Shown here in pieces: positions 61,755 through 64,000 of a stretch of 64,000 nt of DNA. How positions within the stretch are numbered: the stretch's first letter is position 1; each line of letters begins with the position of its first letter. The DNA is from Onchocerca lupi (Eukaryota; Nematoda; Chromadorea; Rhabditida; Onchocercidae), in NCBI GenBank assembly GCA_028564675.1, contig JAOVVO010000219.1:1-64000 (forward strand). The letters run 5' to 3'. The notes beneath the pieces are model-generated. The model was not told where the DNA came from. It searched no databases and worked only from the letters and a program-made list of their open reading frames with translations. The translations under genes were made by a program, and so were the position numbers.

Positions 61755-63308
61755 GCTTTAGTTCCTGTGGAAGCTGTAATAGTGAATTATTAGCAGCTGC
61801 AGAATTAAATAATAATTAATCAAATTCATCGAATTTTGAATGAATCAGTTTTATATTAACGCACATTTATTGTTCATTATAATCTTTTCGGATAATTTCG
61901 AGTGTTATGATAATGCTGACACAATTGAGATTTATTTATATTTTAAATAAAAATATACCTTTTCATGATTTCCGTCAGAAATTAAATTCTTCGGTTGCAA
62001 TTTTTGCGTTAAATTGATCAAATCTTCTGTACTTTCATGCTCTTCCAATGCAAATTCATCTTTTTTTTTTGGCAAAAAATTTGCATGTGGTACTGATTTA
62101 GACTTAGGTGCAACTTCATTACGATCAATTTCACCATCACGAACAATAAAATGAATATTAGGATGAATTGTTGTTCGATGCAAACTTCGACTTTTATTTT
62201 TTTGCAATGCTGATAATTCAACAATATTTCCATTTTCGTAAATTTGCTCAATTGATGGATATACTTGCACCGGTGATTGATCGGATCGTGGGAAAATTCT
62301 ATGCGGTTTTCCATCTTCCGTTTTAGATGCTACAACAAATTTGCATCATTCATAAATTTTGATTAGACTGAATGATAGATGATTAATTTTCTTATGCTAT
62401 CTCATGCAATTCATATCATTTCGATAATTTAATTCACTTTCCTTTTCTCCCGTGAAAAATTTTTTAACTTTCAACCTAATTGCATATTATTTCATTCATT
62501 TATTTTCGCGTTGTTTAACAAATTTCTCTTTAATTTCATGTTTCTTCAAAATTTTTTTAAGTTTCTTCCTTTTTCGAAGGATGAAAAGAAGAGAATAAGG
62601 ATGGATCAAAGAAAAAAGGAGAAAAAAAGTCAACCGAGATCGAAATTCTCATAATTTCCAACAGATTTATCCTTTTCACCGGTAATTGAAATTCGCAATC
62701 GAGTAGCTGTTGATGATTTTAGCTTCGGTTTAATTGCTCCTAAGAATTAAAAAATTTGAAAAGAATTAATCGGGAAATTTAATATAAATAAATCAATAAT
62801 TACAAAAAGTACAGTAACTTATTAGCAAGAAAGTACTGGTGAAAATACTGGAATGGGATGTAAAGGGTCAAGATTAAATTCATATTTCTATATTTATAGA
62901 AATGAAAATGGTAGTATCATAAAATTGAAATTAATTTACTATAAAACAAATAAACTAAAAGGAGAAAAAAATATTTAAAAAGTACGAAATTATCAAATTA
63001 ATTAGTAAACTTACCTGTTGTAGTAATTGCTGTTTCAACATCATGAGATGGAAAGAAGTTAGGTGTTGATGAAGTGATTATCTGCAAAAAGAAAAAAAAA
63101 AATTGATAACAATTTTTCGTTCATATTTGTAGAGTTGTCATAAAATTTTTGAATAAAAAAGTTAAACTTTTTACTGTACATTATTATCATCATTATCAAT
63201 AATCTCAGTTGATTGCAATTTTGCATTGTTCTTATTGTCATGCATGTTTCTACGCAAGAAATTAGCTTCAATTTTATTTTCTTCACGATTCCTGATATTG
63301 TTTTCATC
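59257..63308 (-). CDS. Glutamine-rich protein, unknown function (5' end not found)
   Basis: Ten minus-strand exons with agreeing phases: 63308-63180, 63081-63015, 62739-62680, 62329-61959, 61773-61549, 61423-61082, 60758-60693, 60441-60352, 59861-59675, 59387-59257 (TAG). About 555 residues are visible. The N-terminal part is Asn/Asp-rich (IIDNDDNN). A less simple part, with IHFIVRDGEIDRNE and EEHESTEDLINLTQKL, follows in the 62 kb exon. Then come roughly 50 Gln with scattered Lys and one His (exon 61773-61549), a QQSPHYQLQQ-type Gln/Pro/Tyr repeat exon, and a run of 17 Gln before WEKQFSQPDRS. The C-terminus is LNKLSQSIFGQIFGSKH. No domain recognised; Gln/Pro/Tyr-rich disordered proteins often bind RNA or act in transcription, but that is only analogy. 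No signal peptide or start codon was found upstream, so the gene probably continues past the window. Confidence 0.6.
59709..59759 (-). repeat. CAA/CAG microsatellite coding 17 Gln
   Basis: Fifteen TTG units preceded by CTGCTG on the plus strand, read as (CAA)15(CAG)2 on the coding strand. It lies in the penultimate exon of the glutamine-rich gene and is likely length-polymorphic. Confidence 0.85.
61599..61757 (-). repeat. CAA/CAG microsatellite coding about 50 Gln
   Basis: TTG with interspersed CTG, CTT/TTT (Lys) and ATG (His) units on the plus strand. The pure CAA block lies at about 61683-61755; the interrupted, older-looking part is at 61600-61682. It stays in frame with the exons on either side. 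Confidence 0.85.
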
Positions 63309-63319
63309 CTAAAATCATG

Positions 63320-64000
63320 CAAATTAATTAAAAATTTTTGAAATGACAATATAAAAAAAAAAAATGAAAAAAAACTGTATCATTATAATTGATTAATAAT
63401 ATGCATTAATTAATATATTACATTTTTGATTGCATATTTTACTCTTATTATCTAATATAATTTGAACAGATTTATTGATGGCTTATGTATTGCTGATATT
63501 AATTTATTATGTATTATTGCAATTTGCAAAAATTTTTTGATTTTTGTTTTTTTTTTTTTTTTTTTTTGCATATTTTGTTATAATTGTATGATATACGAAT
63601 GATAAATTATTGTATATGCATTATCATCTATTAATCTATTGATTATATGATAAGAAAAATAATTATTAGCAATGTTTGAAATGCGCAAATATATTTACTT
63701 GATAGATTAAGATGATTTTATGATAATGGAAACTATTTTTACTTTTACAATACGTTATCTGTTAATGTGCATAGGAAACATTGACAGTATTTGATAGCGA
63801 TTATCATTATTAACAGACAAATGATAAGCAATATCAATATAGGTATGTATCATAGTTTTATCTTATATTTATAAATATTCATGCAGGTATAATTTGACTT
63901 TTGTGACAATTATGAAAATAAATTATCAAATTCAACTTTTGTAATGATTATCAAAAATTTTTGGTTTTTCTTTTTTTCAAAAATAAAAAAAGTTGAAACT
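63320..64000. other. AT-rich flank, probably intron or 5' flank of the glutamine-rich gene
   Basis: No exon seen on either strand. Contains an interrupted T run at about 63549-63568. The missing first exon of the glutamine-rich gene, which needs a start codon and a phase 0 donor, was not found here. Confidence 0.4.

Noticed and set aside
62018..62314. 98-codon minus-strand ORF overlapping the 62 kb exon
   Set aside because: Alternative frame of exon 62329-61959; it lacks matching splice phases.
1..64000. Bacterial-type features (operons, Shine-Dalgarno sites, CRISPR arrays, endosymbiont insert)
   Set aside because: Gene structures are intron-rich and eukaryotic throughout; no dense coding, no regular spacer-repeat array and no bacterial gene fragment was recognised.
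1..64000. tRNA or rRNA genes
   Set aside because: No cloverleaf with B-box-like GGTTCGANNCC and no ribosomal core motifs were noticed by eye. A tRNA scan would be needed to exclude one fully.

Overview
This is a strongly AT-rich nuclear window from a nematode, most likely a filarial or other spirurid worm. The evidence is short exons with TTTCAG-type acceptors, acceptors sitting just upstream of start codons (as expected for spliced-leader trans-splicing), a nematode-style chemoreceptor fragment, and an exostosin gene of animal type. Protein-coding sequence is a small fraction; most is intron, intergenic DNA and old duplications. All multi-exon models were built by hand from splice signals, reading-frame phase and family knowledge; no alignment or search was run.

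Layout. 1-90: tail of a possible gene leaving the window to the left. 735-951 (-): chemoreceptor-like exon. 960-4700: low-information DNA with a short local duplication. 4715-6265: two direct copies of a dispersed repeat (R1) flanking a dead copy of exostosin exons 2-3. 6266-16130: copy 1 of a large duplicated segment, with peptide gene A. 17255-18430: Helitron relic. 18775-19265: R2 repeat. 19541-27130: copy 2 of the segment, with dead exostosin exons 12-14 and peptide gene B. 27240-28290: Helitron-like debris and a second R2. 29128-34922 (+): complete 14-exon exostosin-1 (EXT1/rib-1) gene, the source of the duplicated pieces. 34084-43250: copy 3, where the peptide gene is deleted and R1 is inserted. 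43555-46210: an inverted fourth copy with peptide gene C. 48260-51184 (-): secreted protein with von Willebrand A-like folds. 52929-56229 (-): single-pass membrane protein with a polar tail. 59257-63308 (-): glutamine-rich protein, 5' end not found.

The most novel element is a family of three two-exon genes (A, B, C) encoding small secreted prepropeptides. Each has a near-identical signal peptide, a short acidic/polar propeptide, an R-F-K-R furin-type site, a divergent Cys/Gly-rich core and a conserved C-terminal tail from a second exon, ending LPMS-x-SWMK plus 3-4 residues. All three keep open frames across the intron, while nearby copied exostosin exons have decayed. The exostosin itself retains a C-terminal GT64 region whose DxD and ED motifs look destroyed, so it probably acts as a GT47 enzyme with a non-catalytic second domain.
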